Of a stretch of 64,000 bases of DNA, positions 49,881 through 62,653 are shown one piece after another. A program made the translations under genes and the position numbers. Within the stretch, counting starts at the first letter, position 1. Each line of letters begins with the position of its first letter. Below the pieces are notes generated by a model. That model saw only the letters and a program-made list of their open reading frames with translations, had not been told where the DNA came from and did no database searches. Source of the stretch: Mugil cephalus (Eukaryota > Chordata > Actinopteri > Mugiliformes > Mugilidae); NCBI RefSeq assembly GCF_022458985.1, contig NC_061786.1:18296974-18360973 (forward strand), written 5' to 3'.

Positions 49881-50700
49881 AACCAGGAATACCTGATGAG
49901 AGATGGTGGTATGCACACGACATGAAGACTTCACCAAATTCGCAGATAATGCACGTTGACTCACCTCTAAATTACACACCGCATCATTTACTTGCTAATC
50001 GTGTCTGATTGCTAATTATAGCATCGTGTTTTTAACGAGTATTCTTACACACACCGCAAACAAAGAACAAAGGCACAGAAACCGACAGGGGAACACCTTG
50101 ACTCAGCTGTTAAACTGTAACTGCGCTTTGAAGTGTTCTTTCCTTTTTCCTATACGGACTTTCCCCCCTGAAGAATAAATATAGGCACCACACCTCGGGG
50201 TTAAATCGCGATTTAAAAGCACAATATGGTCCGCGACAAATATCTAAAATTTAATATCAAGTTTTAATAATAAGGAAGTAGTTAAAGACCGACACTAATT
50301 ATAACTAAAATAAAAGTGCGGTAAAGGATTTGCTGATGTAAACTGTTTGTTTAGATGATAAAAACAAGAGGGAACTGTAACAGGAAATAATATGATAAGG
50401 TTCAGTTTACAACACTCACGGATATGGGTGTAATTCGTATTGTATAAAAAACAACAGTAATAATATTTTTTACCACATCAAAATAGACCGATTCATCAAA
50501 ATGGAAGTGATGCTGTGTGACCCGTGCCCTTCCTGGACTTTCTTCCCAAATTATGTCGATTTGCTGACATCTAGTGGTAGGAAGTGTGAATTTCAAAAAA
50601 GAAAACTTTACTTTTATGTTCAGATTCAGATAAAGTGTTTTGAACTTTTCTATCATATTTACAAAGTTAAGTCATTTTAATTTATTTGACTATCCATAAT
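49881..50700. other. Spacer without a recognised gene
   Basis: AT-rich non-coding DNA between the tRNA and the SINE remnant. The only thing that stands out is a near match to the CTCF core at 50,565-50,577 (minus strand CCACTAGATGTCA, one mismatch). Confidence 0.5.
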
Positions 50701-50915
50701 TAAAAAAAAAAAAAAAAAAAAGACTATGACGCTCAGTGGTTCGTGCAGATTCCTCACAACAAGAAGTTTCTGGGTTTGAATCCTTTGTGTCCCTCTTCCT
50801 ATGCCTGCCTGGGTTCTCTATGCATACCCTGCTTGCTTGTTAGGCTAATTGGTGATTCCACATTGGCTGAAGGTGTGCATGTGTTACCTAAATGGATGGA
50901 TGAATGAATGAATAT
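50701..50915 (+). mobile_element. Degraded tRNA-headed SINE-like repeat
   Basis: After an A run (50,702-50,721) comes a head resembling a tRNA promoter: gacgctcagtggttcg (A-box like) and, about 35 bases later, gggtttgaatcc (B-box like, one change from GGTTCGAATCC). A body with gcctgcctgggttctct and ttaggctaattggtgattcc follows, phrases I recognise from a very common dispersed teleost repeat. It ends in an atggatggatgaatgaatgaa tail. The copy is shortened and mutated, so old. I cannot name the family. Confidence 0.6.
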
Positions 50916-51147
50916 ATTGGGCAAACGTGAGATTGAGATGTTGCCATTTTAGCCCATATAAGTAATGAGGTTTAATACAAAATGACAAGATTGCTTTCAT
51001 TATGTGGCCTAAATACTTGACAGGATGTGCATCCAACTGTATTTTTATGTCAATCAGAAATCTCCATGCTAACGCTGTAAACCTGTAAGCGATGTGTAAT
51101 CAGAGCACTGTGAAGCAGTCGCATCAAAAATGTTTAGGATCTGCTGC

Positions 51148-51189
51148 AATAAAAGTCAAAAACATTTAAAAACTGAGAGTGTCTTTATT
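51148..51189. promoter_or_regulatory. Opposed poly(A) signals
   Basis: AATAAA on plus at 51,148-51,153 and AATAAA on minus (plus TTTATT) at 51,184-51,189. The minus one is a good end for the fbxo30 transcript. The plus one has no known gene upstream and may be chance. Confidence 0.45.
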
Positions 51190-51910
51190 AAAACGCTTCA
51201 AAAGTCAAACAAATGAAGCTGGCATACTGTGGTGAAAAAAAAAAAACAAACAAAAATCCACGCACTTCAGTAGGAGTGAAAATAAAACGTCAAATACTGA
51301 TACATTCCAGGTGCTAAAAACAAAACAGGTGATCTGCACATGAAACCGATTGTATGAACCATAACTGAGTGATTTAATGCCCAGTCCCCTACGGGTTTAC
51401 ACAGGAAGACTGAGCATGTCTAATAAAAAAAATAAAATAAAAATAACACGTTTTATGAAAATGAAGTAAAATCAGTGCACACTGCCTGAGTAATAAACCG
51501 TCTGCAACTGGAGAGAAAGATACAGCTTCCAAAGACATCAAACTCACATGCACTAGAGTAAAAGACCAACCCTCAGCTTTAGGATTTCAACTTTACAGTA
51601 CATGCCTTTGTGTGCAAAACAATCAGTCACATCCAGACCTAACAGGCAGATTTTTTTTTTTACCTTTTAAAAATTAAAGTACCAGTACAAAAATAACAAA
51701 CAGACCAAATACAGGATGGGATGCATTAGAGTAAAAAGACAGCTTAGTTTGACAGAGCTGGGGATTTACGACCAACTCGGAAAAAAAAAAAACATTAAAA
51801 AAAACAACAAAAACACACTATTTTTCAAAAAGGAATATTCAAATTCACATTTTTAAAACTAATTTTCATTAAAAACCTTTTCTCACATAACACAACAAAA
51901 TGCAAGTTTG

Positions 51911-51942
<32 letters not shown>

Positions 51943-53354
51943 GTTTCTTAATCCAAACTAAGAATATGAAGCCCGGTCACTCTGAACGTTTAAAAAGCAG
52001 CTTATCCGACAGCCTATTTTAGTCGTGAACACTGATGGATGACAAACATGTTACTCCGGCACTGCAACACACACACCATTATATTAATACTGAGTCTGTT
52101 CTAAGATCCTCACGATAATCAAGTAGCTGAAAAGTTGTCATGTCATTCGATCTACTGTGGACAAAGCTTCACGCTGCAACCCTGAGACACAAACGCCATC
52201 TGAACACAGCGGGCATGTAGTGCCACAAAAAAAAACAAGAAACCGTGATACATAATGAACATAATTAGTGATGCTCATTGCTGGAGGGAAGTGTGTGGCG
52301 GTTATGTTTCCTAAACAACCTGGCCTGCAGGGTTACATGAGGTCTGACACGGAGGAGAAGGAAACAAAACTTCCTGCTCACAGTCACGCATGTAAGCACT
52401 GAATACATTCATTATTTCACTTGCTACATTTAGATTGTTTTATTTTTAGAACACAACTAAGAAAAAAATTGCTGGTTTCTTCGTCAAAGTAGCTGGTAGA
52501 AAAGAGACCACAACCCAACCACGGCTTTAAAAAAAAAAAAAAAAAAAAGTATTGCCATTTGGCTGATGATTAGTGTTGCTTCATGTCTCACTCTTGACTA
52601 ACACGCCAGCCTGTTAGTCAGACGTGAGAGAAGAAAAGAGGAGGATATGGACCACCTTTGATGCTGCTGCAACACATGATGATGTCGACATGTGCTGGCG
52701 AGCAGAAATAAACACCCACAGTGACACGATTTGTAAAAATGGCATACACTGTGCACACACGGCTAGCACAGGTGTTTGGTCAGTGTTAAAAAATGCAGAT
52801 GTGAAATCCATGAAATCTAGGAGCTCTAAGAAGAATACACATGGTCACTCTGGGTAAAAAGAAGGAGCTGTAAAAGATACCAGTAAACTCTTCCAACTAG
52901 AAGCGGCCCGAGAAACCTCATAGAGATGTCGCGACAACCTCACGGCTAGAATATCAAGTGTATCTTAAGTTAAGGCTGTGCTCTCACCACAAACGTAGCA
53001 CAGTATTGACTTTTTGTTATAAAAATAAAAAAACTTCTACATCAATACATTATATTACACAATGTCCGAGTAGACGTGGGTACAAATTCAGTACACTGGT
53101 GAGAGTAAATCCATCACTGTGGAAGATAAAAGGCTTCAGTTTGCTTGTTTACAGTCCTGATCTGTGAATGCTGAAATATAAACCTCCGGACTAACTGGTT
53201 TTGTTTATGGAGCCGAAGAGTCTTTCCACCAGGAAGCCAACAGTTAATAATGTTCAACCAGGAGTTTTTACTTTTGAGGCCTTAAGATCTGTAAACACTG
53301 GAGGGCATTTGAGTTCTGATGGTCACAGAAATATCCTAAAGACACCCTCATCCC
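51190..53354 (-). other. Probable long 3' UTR of fbxo30
   Basis: About 2.2 kb of AT-rich sequence with no coding potential lies between the fbxo30 stop and the first good minus-strand poly(A) signal. It includes an AT microsatellite at 51,916-51,938, A runs near 51,236, 51,781 and 52,528, and T runs near 51,650. Mammalian FBXO30 also has a long 3' UTR. Extent is inferred. Confidence 0.5.
51916..51938. repeat. AT dinucleotide microsatellite
   Basis: About eleven TA units. Simple repeat in the probable fbxo30 3' UTR. Confidence 0.9.
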
Positions 53355-55654
53355 TTAAGCTACTGGCTTGAGAACTGAGCGTAAACACCTCCCTTCCTTC
53401 GTGAGCTCCCTGGTGAAACACATGCACGGCAGAGGGATGGCCTCCTCCCGACGGGAAATTGTGTTGAACTTGCAGCTCTTGAGGTGGTCGGCCATGCTGG
53501 CAATGTTTGCAAACTTCCACTCATTCACTGTACCGAAGGCTGTGCTGAATCGCCACACCTGAGTAAAGACAGAGCAATTATAAATTACTTTACATGAATA
53601 CAACACAGAGGACCGCAAATATGCACTGCACAAGGAGGACTCACCTTGTCTGTGATCTGCCATGAAGGCGACCCGTCCGCGTTACGTTTCTTCTCCCACA
53701 GCAGGACCACCATGCCGCGCATCTGCAGCAAGCTGGCGCACACTTCCCTCATGGTGCGGGACACTCTGGACAGCTGGCACAAGCTAAAGCTGTCGAGAAA
53801 ACTTGCTACGTGTTGCAAAATTTCAAATGGAAGACTACTGAACTGATCGCCCTGAGAGCCGAAGCGGCGGGTCTTTCTGGGCAGACTGTCCCCGTGCTTC
53901 AACGGCAAACCGGGCTGCACCCCGAAAGAGCCGAGGTGCCTGTCGTGGATGATCCGGAAGCCCTGCACGGACGGGCAGAATCGTCTCTGGGAGTAGGTGC
54001 AGCCGTAGTAGGCCAATGGGCAGCGCTGCTCCATCCAGCCGTTGAGTCCAGCGTGGATGTCTCCGTGAACGTTTTTGAAATGAGACGAGAACTCGTCCCG
54101 TCGAAACAGTTGGCCGCACACGAACGTGAACATGGAGCGCTGTTTGGTTTGGTATCGCGCCACGCATTCGAGCACTAGGTCCAACCTGAGGGTGTGGAAG
54201 GGGCTAGGGTTGGAAAGCTGTGGGCTGGCGTGGTCACAGGCCGAGGCTGAGGCGATATCCCCCACCATGGTGTTGGTTGCAAGAATGGCTGAAGGGAAGG
54301 AGAATGTCTGCGTACCAAAGTCAATGTGGTAGCCATCAACAAACCTGCTGTCCGAGATTCCTCTTCCTCCTGGAGAATCCCCGAGGCAAAACAGCAGCGC
54401 CGCAGTTATGAGATCAATACCATGAAGGCCCATGGGGTCGTCTGCTACCTCCAGGTCGGACGTGTCGACTGCCTTGTCTTCCATCTTGGCTCGAATCAAG
54501 TAAGGGTCAGAGAGCAGGGCCCGTCGTCCGTTAAATGTAAACATACTTATTCCTCTAAGCGCATCTACACTCTGCAGCTTACGCTCCAAACACCTATACC
54601 TGAGTTCAGTGGGTAAGTGTTGCAAGAAGTTATTTCTCACGTGATCAGGCAGCAGGAATGGCATTGGGGGCGCGAGTTGCACTTGTTGAGGCACAGGAGG
54701 CTCTAGTGCTACAACTGGCAAATAATTCTGAGGCATCTCTGGCCAGAGGTCGGAATCATTTATAGGTTCCTCTATGACGTCTTCCTTCTCTTCAAAAAAC
54801 AACTCAAAAAAATCATTTTCTTCGACCCAGTTAATACCATCCTCTTCTCTATCTGTTCCTACGGTGCACACGACTCCACCTACAGCGCCGAGCTCGCAAT
54901 CTGAATCAGAGTCACTTTCTTTCATGTCGACATTCTTTCCGCCCTCCGCGACATAGACACTATGACTATCGCCATTCTCTCCATTATGGAGAGCCCCATT
55001 CCTATCAGTCTTTTCACCATTTAGGTTTCCAACAATGACATCAATATCCTTGGCATTGGAGAGGATGTCCAAGGCAGCAGCTAAACTTCTGCTCGTCTCC
55101 ATTGAAGTCCTATACAGCTCGTTGTAGGGCTCGTCCTCCATCTCCACAGCTCCATTACCCAACAGTGTCTCAGGTAAACTCGACGCCGTGGCCATTTTGT
55201 CATTTTCGTCTCCTTCTTTATCTCCATTCTTCGACACAGTGGTTGTGACCTTCAGGGACTCCAACAGCATCCTCTGATCCTGCAGAGCCAACGCCATGTC
55301 TAGCTGCTCCACCTCGTCAAAGTCTTTACTCAAGTTTTCATAGGACTTGTGATCAGCATAACTCACTGGCCAGCGGTTCCACTCCATAGTGCAACACACT
55401 ATACTTGCAGGGCACGTCTCAAGATGTTGCGCCATCTTAATCCTTGCAATAGTGAAGGGGCAGCCAAACCCGCTGTTTAGGCAGGGCAGCCGTTCATACG
55501 GGCACAGCAGGCGGTGCTCCTCTAGTTTGCACGAGTGAAAAACTGCCCCACAGACAAGGGGGCAGCCCATGAGGTCGCAAGAAACCCCCGTCTCGGGCCT
55601 TACCATGCATCTCCTGTTGATGCATTTAAGGCAGTGGGGGTGCAGGTTCTCCAT
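53355..55654 (-). CDS. fbxo30: F-box only protein 30
   Basis: Substrate-recognition subunit of an SCF ubiquitin ligase; in mammals it acts in muscle mass control and on BMP signalling. Two coding exons on minus: 53645-55654 (670 codons) and 53355-53558 (67 residues plus stop), 737 residues against about 745 in human. The N-terminus is a TRAF-type zinc-binding region rich in Cys/His (HCLKCINRRCM, SCDLMGCPLVCGAVFHSC, CPYERLPCLNSGFGC, CCTMEWNRWPVSYADHKSYE). An acidic, poorly conserved middle follows, then a strongly conserved block (DKAVDTSDLEVADDPMGL, ALLFCLGDSPGGRGISDSR, FTFVCGQLFRRDEFSSHFKN). The F-box (SLPFEILQHVASFLDSFSLC) is near residues 600-650. The start was chosen at MENLHPHC because it aligns with the human start region; the frame is open upstream to the splice acceptor at 55,720. 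Confidence 0.97.
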
Positions 55655-56950
55655 TTTTATTGTTTTGCTCTTTAGCCAGCTGGCTATGGCGGACGAAAGG
55701 GGAGGAGGAGCTTTCAACCCTGCGAACAAACAAAAAAAAACACATTTGTTTTGGTGAGAAGCCACACTCATACCATGACAACATTGTTTTCACGTAAGCA
55801 CGTAGAGCAGTCAGCTGCAGCGGAGCGAGATGGGGTTACATTATCGCACAGACATTCATGCAATCCTGCAGCGTAACATATGTGAGATCCTGTGCCTTGG
55901 AAGCAATCTGTAACTTAGTATCCTTATGTACTCTGTCTGTGCATGTTGACTAAATGTGTGTGCTCGTTAAGTAACATTTCACAACATCTCTCTTAGGTTT
56001 CAAGGGAGCAAATCTGAACCTACACCTCAAGGCCAAGTGACTTGCTTTCTTTCTTTCATGGAGTCTGCTAACAAGTCAGACATCAGTCAAGAACTTCAGA
56101 CTATTATTCAAGCTGTTTGTCAAACGGACGCAACACAGCCACGAGGTAAATACCTCTGAATCATTAGCCTCAAGCTCATTTGGTGGCGTTAGTTGTGTGC
56201 AGGGATTTGCGGGATAAGGACCGCTGGCTACGAGGACACCAGACAATAATTTAAAGACCCACAGCAATGTTGCAAGTCCAGACAGCAGCAATGCAACACA
56301 GGAGAGCTGTTGTTCGAGTCTTTGTCGCCTTAGCCGGCAGCACCAAAGTAAATTACGCAAGCATAGCTGGCAGGTTAGCAAACGGCTAAAAACACAGAGC
56401 ACAAAACACCAAGAACCGGTCCTAACAGAAACACAAACAACACACACACCAGCCGGTCCTCACGCACCTCACTGATTGGTTGTCTTCGTGCCAATAACAA
56501 ATAACTACAATAACAACTATAGAACACAGTTTTCAGGATAACAGTGTGGCCAAAAGAGCGTGAACTAATAAGTTACAAAACTTTAAAGTTAAGGTAAACA
56601 AAGGAAACACCAACAACATGGCCAGCGAGTTAGCGTTAGCAGCTACACTTCGTTAGCATGCTTAGTTAGCTAGCTCGGCAGCTTCTAGAAACAGCTTACC
56701 CGAGAAGTGGGGCTCTCCGGTCGTGTTTTGTTTTATGTGTTTCCTTCCAAACTTATACGAGCTCCGTCAACACCGGTGAAGCGGAACAATAACTTCACAA
56801 AGCAGCCCGCAGTGCGGCCAAATCTCCCTCTGATGTGAACTGGCTGTGGCTGGTTCTCCGGTTTAGTCCTTCTCCGCTCGGACTTGTGTTGATCCTGGTT
56901 TGAGGCGCCGGCGTACTACGTCATCACGCAAACTGACCAGTCATATTTAG
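55655..56950 (-). promoter_or_regulatory. fbxo30 5' UTR, first intron and promoter
   Basis: The coding exon begins at a tttgttcgcag acceptor near 55,720. A good donor (GGTAAG on minus) lies at 56,699, so an untranslated first exon ending at 56,700 is likely, with a 1-kb intron. The stretch 56,700-56,930 is more GC-rich and contains CpGs, consistent with a promoter. No other gene was seen. Confidence 0.5.
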
Positions 56951-57853
56951 GTTTATGGGACGCAGACCTGTGAGACAGCACTGAAATAGACAGACTGGGG
57001 AAAACCCTGAGGACGGTTCAACATTTAATCACTCATTACACGGCGTTTTGGGATTTAATAAGGGCACAAGCTCCTGTCAAATGATTTTTAAATCACCCAC
57101 AAATGCATGAAGGAAATATATGAATATGTGGATAATGTATATTTTAATAAACGACTTAACCCTTCGTGCACACGTTTTAAATTACATCCCTGTGCTTCTT
57201 GGTGAAGCATGTGGTTTTCATTCAGCCAATGAGAGAAGATCAAGGAAACACTCAGGTCAAATTAGGGTCAAATATGGCCTACAAGGTCCACCTCTACATG
57301 AACACTGAGCATAAGCTTTATTAAGTATCAAGAATAGTGTCCTAATGTTGTCCAACGTGATCATCAGCATTTATGTTCTAATGGTCTAAATATATGTTTA
57401 CATTTGATTACCACTTAAGGGCATGGAACCTTATATGTTAAATGAATTAACCTTGATTCCACAGAAGTGAAAATCTCTTATTTTGACCTATATTTAGTAT
57501 TTCAATGAGTGCCCTATAAAGGCTTATATTAATAACAAATTATATGTTGGCTGAAATGCAGTGGAGTAGTACAATACAACAGAATGAAATGGGATAAAAC
57601 ACAAGTAGCTCAAATTGGGACTCAATTAAAGTCCTTTGGTAATAATGAGAAGAATCAGGGACACACTTCAGATAGATGTTTATTAAGTTCTTACACATCC
57701 AGAAAGTCATTTTATAAAGGAGAAAATATGCAAAACTTTTATTAATATAAATCACACGTCTTTGCATGTGTTTATTTATTTTTTATTATTATTATTTTTT
57801 TTATTATTATTATTATTTTTTTTTCCCTATGTCCTTTTGTCAGCTCCCCGGGT
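56951..57853. other. Intergenic spacer
   Basis: AT-rich sequence between the fbxo30 promoter and the 3' end of the ZP-domain gene, ending in a T/ATT-rich tract at 57,770-57,832. Minus-strand AATAAA matches lie there (plus TTTATT near 57,768-57,775) and could end the ZP gene transcript. No gene recognised. Confidence 0.5.
57770..57832. repeat. ATT-rich simple repeat
   Basis: Interrupted tta/att units and T runs next to the ZP gene stop codon. Simple sequence. Confidence 0.85.
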
Positions 57854-60800
57854 TCATGAGGCCACCTCTGAGATGTGGTGAATGTTAGACAGCGTGAGCT
57901 GCGCCTCTCGCGCCGGGTAGAAACGTCTGGAGCGGAGCCACAGCCTCCCTAACACCCCCGTAACCAGCAGCAGGACGAGCAGCAGACCTCCGAGGACAAA
58001 GGTCTCCACAGCCGGGACTCCACCTGCATCTGGAGGAAAACAAACACGGGTGGAACCACATGCATCCAAGTTGACGATTTCAAAGTCAAAGCTCGCAGAT
58101 TGCATGAATACATACTCTTAGTGGGCTTTTCCCTGTTGTTTAGTAGCCGCCTGATTGGTCCATAAGACACAGTATGGGAGAGCGGGACGTCTCTCCGCGC
58201 TCTCATTAACCCATCTTCACCGGAACAGTTCTGTTTGTAAAATACACGAAATTAGTAAAAGCTTCGATCAGTGTGCATCTGTAACGAGGGCATTTTCACA
58301 GCCAGCTCACGCGGTTAGTAAGCAGTTTCTATATTGAGGTCATACAGTGAGCGTCGCATATAGAAGGCTACTTGTCTGAACTGGCCTCTGACGACCAGCG
58401 TGAGGAATGGGTGCAACACAAGCTCAAACTCACAGGCTGGCACAGGCCAGGGCCGTTGTGGCAGATCTGGACATTGCAGTGGAGGAAGACGTTGGTGTAA
58501 GAGCTGCCGACGAACTTGAACATTTGTATCCTGAACAAGGCCTCCGGACCCTGGCCGTTCCTCAGCACGCTCAGGGTCTGTTCACTGGTCAACACTGGAC
58601 AGCTAAGCAGGGAGACAAAGGAGTCTAGATAGTGAGTCTTCGCTTTAGAATTAAACACTTCGCTTTAAAGGCCGAAACAATGGCTGTTGTTTGGAGTGTG
58701 TGGAGATAAGAAAAACACAATCGCAGGTGATTCAGCACGGAGGGGCACGGGCCTGTTTGAGCCATTCTCTCTGCCGTTGTGAAATCAATGTGCATTTCAT
58801 TGCCCTGCTGTTGCTAACAGTACCAAATACTGCCTCGGTTGTCAAGGGCATGGACACAGCTGTTGAACTGAAACGCATGTGGCCTCTCAGACAGGCGTCA
58901 CATGACCAGGCTCTGGTGTTGAGCTGTTGTCTGGCCAGCTCTCCAAGCAACAAATTCTCTTATTTCAGATTTCAACAGCGCTCCTGTAAGAGGACACATG
59001 TGGTGAAACGCCGCGGCTATTAGCAGGTTTAAGTGTCTCGCGTGAGTGTGGAAATCTTCGCCTAGTCATTCTCAGGTTTTCAGCTGCGAGATGATCTACA
59101 GGAAACGACAAAAGTTTGTCTAATATTACACAATAAAAAAAAAAGTGTTTAAATGGCGCAGACCTGTCCCTGATGAAGGTGTACTGAATATTGCTGTATG
59201 GATCACTGGTCGGTGTCGCCCAGCATCTCTCCATACGAAGCATCAGGTCAGCCGGTATCTGAGACACACACACGTTTTCATGAAGAGCCGCGAAAATGCT
59301 GATTCATAAGTAAGTAAACAACAGGTGCACAAGGAGGTTATAACAACATGGATGAGAAGTGGAGCAGCACTCAAATGACTATCTGGTCACGGGAGGAGGG
59401 TTAGATTTCCTGCATAGCTTGGGACATCTATCCACAGAACGTATTGCTTAAGGCTGTGTGTCTAAACTGATCCAAAAATAGCTGTCTGTAGTAAGAATAC
59501 CTGAGATGCTTCAACCTACTCGTTCTCTTAGAATAAACCTTTCACAGCTACAGCGGAAGTCTTTAAAAAGTCACGATTTACCATGAAAACCTTCACAAAG
59601 ATGTCATCATCCAGGGTCAGCGACGGCACAGTGGTCCATCTGTCCTCGAAGGCCTCGTCTTTGTACAGCAGCATCGACACGGAGAAGTTCCCGTCCTCCG
59701 TGTTCAGCGTGATGGTTCTGCAGAGTTAATGAGAATTAAAACACAGCATTTTTAATTAACAAATAATTTTACTGTTGGTTTTTAAGTAAAAAAAATAAAA
59801 ACATAGAATACCTACTTGACATCCACCCGTATCATGTTTTCACCATTGGGCTGCCGGACCATGTAGTTGATGGGGTAGCGGCACACGAATGTGATGTTGA
59901 TGTAGTTTCTGGTGATAATATCCGAGTAGTTATTGTGTATGGTGTTTATGAACATGATGTGAGTGTCGTCGGAGGTCTGAGGAGAGATCACAACAGGCAA
60001 ATGTAAAAGGTCGCCGGGTGCTATTTCAGTTGAGAAACGCTGCAAAACACTGGCGTGAAGAGATCAGGTCGCTCCTTTCAATGAATTATATCTATGAAAA
60101 GGCTGTGCACAGAAACACAGGGACCCTCTGACCTGGATCTTTTCAGGGTCACAACATATTGTTGTCTTTCCACAGTTCTAGTTCAAACAGCAGTAATCTA
60201 ATTGTATATGGCTTAATTAAAATAGTCCTTTGTTGAGTCCAGCCAGTCAAAAACTCTAAGCCAATTTAATTATTATTACATAAGAAACCTCCTCCACAGT
60301 CTGTGGCAGACAGAACATGTGACTGAGACCGTGTTATATTCTTCACATAATGTAGATAAAACCATAAAATAGTGGTGGGTGAAAAGGCGGTGTGCTGCCT
60401 CTGCGGTCACAGAGCGGGATCAACTCTTAACCGTTGAGCATCTTTCACCTCTAACTACGTCTTGGTAAACACCAGCCAGCTGTAAGCAGAGCTGACAGGT
60501 CTCCACACAACAGGGACCTATTCCTTTGTGATACGAAGGCTTACAGCGAAAATGTCTGACCTTTAAAAACCCAACTATTCATCCACGTTTTCTCTGACAA
60601 CCTGGTTTAAAAGATTCCACGTTCAAGGTGAAAACGGGGCCGACGGCTACGGCATTCTTCATTCTTCTCCTTTAGCAACAGGCACCTAATCCAGAGCAGG
60701 CTCACGCTAAAAAACCTTGTAAAATAATGCTGAGGTGGATTTTCCCTGTGGAGAGCTGTGTTAACCTTTTACTTGCTTTATAAATTAAAAAAAAAAAACG

Positions 60801-62653
60801 CATTCCAAGCAATAGATTCAAGGACACTTAAGGTAGGGATTTGAACCTCACAAAGGTTTGAATCCATGAGAGTGGCCGGATTAAAATAACCACGGGGCTT
60901 GTTGGCAAATGATTTATGGCCTTCCTTTTCAGTGAACCTTAACAAATAATCATCATTTCCATGTAAATCCTGATAATTTAGAACTGTGAGGCTATTCAGG
61001 CCCCCTCTGCTATCCTGAATACGGCCCGAGGCTGTTGTAGGCGAAAGGAACAACGCTGCCCTTCTTTCTTGACATAAACACCACTCCCCCCTTCTTTTAT
61101 TCTCGCTCCTCTCTGTCTGGCCGTCTGAGTATGTGCCTTTCTCTGTCCGTCTTATTATACTTGCTATGAGCCAATTCCATAGTTCTCAACACAGAGGATC
61201 ACGGTCCACGTTTACGTCACTGCAGGAAAAAAAAAAGTGTGAGGGAAATAAAGAAAAGAAGTAACTTCTTCTTTGTGCTTAAAAAAAAAATCCCACAACA
61301 ACCGCAGGCATCGTAAAATAGATAATTTATTACTACGGGGATTTTATGTCGTCAGTAACGGAGATAACGAGAGTAGTTTGTCTTCATATCAGCCAAAGCT
61401 GATGTCTTCCTCTTTTGTGAAGGGCTGTTCTAAATGTCTGAGCTCACGTGCGACGTTTGATTAGTTAGACTCTTGAGTTTTTACAGACTGGCAAAGCAGT
61501 CACAGCCTGGAGCAAATGTCAGGGCCAAAGGAGGTTCGTACCATTACCGTCCCGCAGTCTGAGAGATTTTTCTTTATGCTGAAAACATAGTCGTCCCCCA
61601 CCTCAACGCCACGGCAGTCTGGATCGTTTAAATGCAAATCCGAAACCTAAACAGAGAAAACAAAATAAAACGAGGGACAAAGGCTCAGTTATGAAGCGTA
61701 GAATCTATAAGAATCGTTTAGAGTATGAGTGGTTTCCTCTACTGGAAAATTTGTGTTGAACTCACATAAACTGGAGGCACTTTGCTGAGGAAAAAGGAGC
61801 TCGGGATGACGACCTCCATATGGTCGTTGGTGCAAATGACAGTTTCATTGAGTTCTAATGGAAAGAAGATTAAAAAAAAAACTCCTTTAAACTAAACATT
61901 TTTATATAAATGTCACAGTTTCACACATTTATTGTGACGTACTGATGCCTCAGAATGAAATCACATATTATAATAATGAAACGTAACCACTATTATCAAT
62001 ATTTTCTGTGAATTTAAACTTCTACTCAACTTAATTTCATGTGAAATGTTTTACTTTCTACCCCACGCTATTGATTGCATTGCAGAAGGGACAAGCTGCT
62101 CTTCAAATTAAAAGTTTACATGCAAAATATAAAGCTTAAACTAACTAACCACTGATTTAGATGCTGCACTCATGCTTACACATCAGTATTAAGGTGCATA
62201 AATACTTTCCTTATTTTAAGTTCATATTGCTGATTATTGCACTTGTAGAGGGACTTCTTGTATATTCTCATTGTTAAGTTCATGATCTAAATGTGTTTTT
62301 CACATTTATTGCACATTTAGTAACAAATCATACTGTTATTAAACTGGTTCAAATCATTTTACAGGACTTAAAAAATCTATTGGTTCCTTCTGCAAGAACA
62401 CTTCAAATCTATCGCAGCCAGAGAAAATCCAGTAAGTTATTGCAGGAAACCTTTGAATTGAAAATTGTGAATATTAAAAATTCTTTAAAGCAGTGTCTGT
62501 GTGGAAAAGGCTTTGACCCTTTGACATTTGATCCAGATGTGCGTGATGTGAGTGTGGGTGCTCACCCTCCTCCTCAGACTCCAGATAGACCTCCGAGGCG
62601 ACCATCCTCACGGTGAACAGTAAACACGCAAAAACCAAACTGGCAGGTGCCAT
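57854..62653 (-). CDS. Zona pellucida (ZP) domain type I membrane protein
   Basis: Secreted or membrane-bound polymer-forming protein of the ZP family. Nine coding exons on minus: 62566-62653, 61766-61854, 61548-61646, 59816-59976, 59582-59717, 59164-59258, 58434-58602, 58116-58230, 57854-58029, joining in frame to 375 residues. Signal peptide: MAPASLVFACLLFTVRMVAS. The ZP domain runs from about residue 32 to 300 with ten cysteines in the usual order (VICT, PDCRG, SDCGT, FVCRYP, ERCWATP, CPVL, HCNVQIC, LCQPNC). A furin-type site RARRD follows, then a C-terminal membrane helix (VLGGLLLVLLLVTGVL) and a short basic tail: the layout of ZP proteins released by proteolysis. An in-frame Met 36 codons upstream would bury the signal peptide, so the inner start was chosen. 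Related to uromodulin/GP2/ZPLD1-like proteins; the exact orthologue is not recognised. Confidence 0.85.

Noticed and set aside
50701-50915. Reading the SINE head as a second functional tRNA
   Set aside because: The A- and B-box-like words are present, but no acceptor stem or cloverleaf can be folded around them.
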